The notes under the pieces were generated by a model that searched no databases, had not been told where the DNA came from, and saw only the letters and a program-made list of their open reading frames with translations. Both the position numbers and the translations under genes were made by a program. Of a stretch of 13,586 nt of DNA, positions 12,951 to 13,586 are shown one piece after another; the first letter of the stretch is position 1, and each line of letters opens with the position of its first letter. The stretch comes from Pseudomonadota bacterium (GTDB lineage: Bacteria > Pseudomonadota > Alphaproteobacteria > Rhizobiales > Rhizobiaceae), in NCBI GenBank assembly GCA_023387715.1, contig JAEWHQ010000367.1, forward strand, positions 1 through 13,586, given 5' to 3'.

Positions 12951-12987
12951 AAAGCCCTGTTTGGTTCGTTCCGGCAGGGCTTTTCTT
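12951..12987 (+). terminator. Intrinsic terminator after DUF3126
   Basis: AAAGCCCTG (12951-12959) and CAGGGCTTT (12975-12983) form a perfect 9-bp stem. The T-run TTTTCTT (12981-12987) begins within the right arm. The 15-base loop is larger than usual but can pair internally (TTTGG with CCGG, imperfect). Confidence 0.8.
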
Positions 12988-13123
12988 ATGCGCCTATGCA
13001 AAGTTAGACGATTTTATAAGAGTGAGATGGGTTGTAATGCTGAGCCCCAGGCAACATAGTTGAGGCGCAAGCGACAAAGACAAAGCGGCTTTGGTTCTGA
13101 TGAGTTGCAAAAGGGGAGGTCTT

Positions 13124-13586
13124 ATGCCGATTTATGCCTTTAATGGTCATGCACCAACCTATGATGATGTGAAAACGAACTGGATTGCGCCGGATGCGAC
13201 TGCCATCGGCAAAGTGCATCTGGGCGAAAATGCCAGCCTGTGGTTTGGCGTGATTTTACGTGGCGATAATGAGCTGATTAAAATCGGTGCCAATACCAAT
13301 GTGCAGGAACATTGTGTGATGCACACGGATTATGGTTTTCCGCTGACCATCGGGGAAGGTTGCACCATTGGCCACCGTGCCATGCTGCATGGTTGCACGA
13401 TTGGTGAAAACAGCTTGATTGGTATCGGCGCGATTGTGCTGAATGGCGCAAAAATCGGCAATAATTGTCTGGTTGGTGCCGGAGCGCTGGTGACCGAGGG
13501 AAAAGAATTTCCGGATAATTCGCTGATTGTGGGTTCGCCTGCACGGGTGGTGCGCCAGCTTGATGATGCAGCGATTGCGAAGTTAA
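13124..13586 (+). CDS. Gamma-carbonic-anhydrase-like protein, 3' truncated by window
   Basis: The first 154 residues of a left-handed beta-helix protein of the gamma-carbonic anhydrase (YrdA/PaaY-like) family; the frame is still open at the window edge. Hexapeptide repeats run from about 20 to 140. The three candidate metal-binding histidines are H67 in CVMHTD, H84 in GHRAM and H89 in LHG, with R46 and D48 in ILRGDN, and Q61, at conserved positions. Family length is about 175 residues, so some 20 are missing. Activity varies: many relatives are inactive or only redox-activated as carbonic anhydrases, so hydration of CO2 is not certain. The start is supported by GGGGAGGT just before the ATG. 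It lies beyond a terminator, so it begins a new transcription unit; the gap contains the palindrome CAAAGCGGCTTTG (13081-13093). Confidence 0.9.
   Translation, partial: MPIYAFNGHAPTYDDVKTNWIAPDATAIGKVHLGENASLWFGVILRGDNELIKIGANTNVQEHCVMHTDYGFPLTIGEGCTIGHRAMLHGCTIGENSLIGIGAIVLNGAKIGNNCLVGAGALVTEGKEFPDNSLIVGSPARVVRQLDDAAIAKL

Noticed and set aside
1..13586. Defence system, mobile element, CRISPR array or tRNA gene
   Set aside because: All sizeable genes are recognised housekeeping or envelope families; no transposase, integrase, regularly spaced repeats or tRNA arms were seen.

Overview
The window is an ordinary-looking stretch of alphaproteobacterial chromosome. The protein families and their order (alaC-like aminotransferase, hom, glpX, recJ, a Tim44-like protein; then a double cold-shock-domain protein, DUF192, an alpha/beta hydrolase, cysE, DUF3126) point to the Hyphomicrobiales (Rhizobiales), probably near Brucellaceae. 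By eye the base composition is close to 50% GC, lower than Brucella itself, so a Brucellaceae relative is likelier than Brucella. This placement is inference from family recognition. I saw no insertion sequence, phage gene, CRISPR array, tRNA or rRNA, and no block of foreign composition.

Layout. Positions 3-1103 (minus) encode a lipoprotein-anchored M15-type murein peptidase. A 500-base gap follows, holding a candidate CtrA-type promoter, a palindrome and several inverted repeats. Then on the plus strand come a small lipoprotein (1604-1954), an AlaC-type aminotransferase (2049-3242), homoserine dehydrogenase (3335-4651), class II fructose-1,6-bisphosphatase (4921-5907, closed by a clear terminator), RecJ exonuclease (5992-7776) and a Tim44-like membrane protein (7893-8915). 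A bidirectional terminator (8940-8970) separates these from a convergent glyoxalase I gene (9035-9475, minus). The divergent gap after it leads to a plus-strand series: a two-domain cold-shock protein (9710-10288), a secreted DUF192 protein (10383-10880), an alpha/beta hydrolase (10943-11725), serine acetyltransferase (11774-12598) and a DUF3126 protein (12700-12915). The series ends at a terminator (12951-12987). A gamma-carbonic-anhydrase-like gene begins at 13124 and runs off the end.

The genes are mostly housekeeping: amino-acid synthesis (alaC, hom, cysE), gluconeogenesis (glpX), DNA repair (recJ), methylglyoxal detoxification (gloA), RNA chaperoning and envelope functions. No single new multi-gene system is visible.

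The best leads are regulatory. There are exactly three perfect TTAA-N7-TTAA motifs, the CtrA cell-cycle regulator box, and all three lie between genes: upstream of the murein peptidase, of hom and of the cold-shock gene. There is also a nested inverted-repeat structure between hom and glpX, a pair of 13-base direct repeats two helical turns apart before the Tim44-like gene, and a recJ start placed directly behind the glpX terminator. Several start codons were moved from the longest reading frame because ribosome-binding sites favour internal starts.
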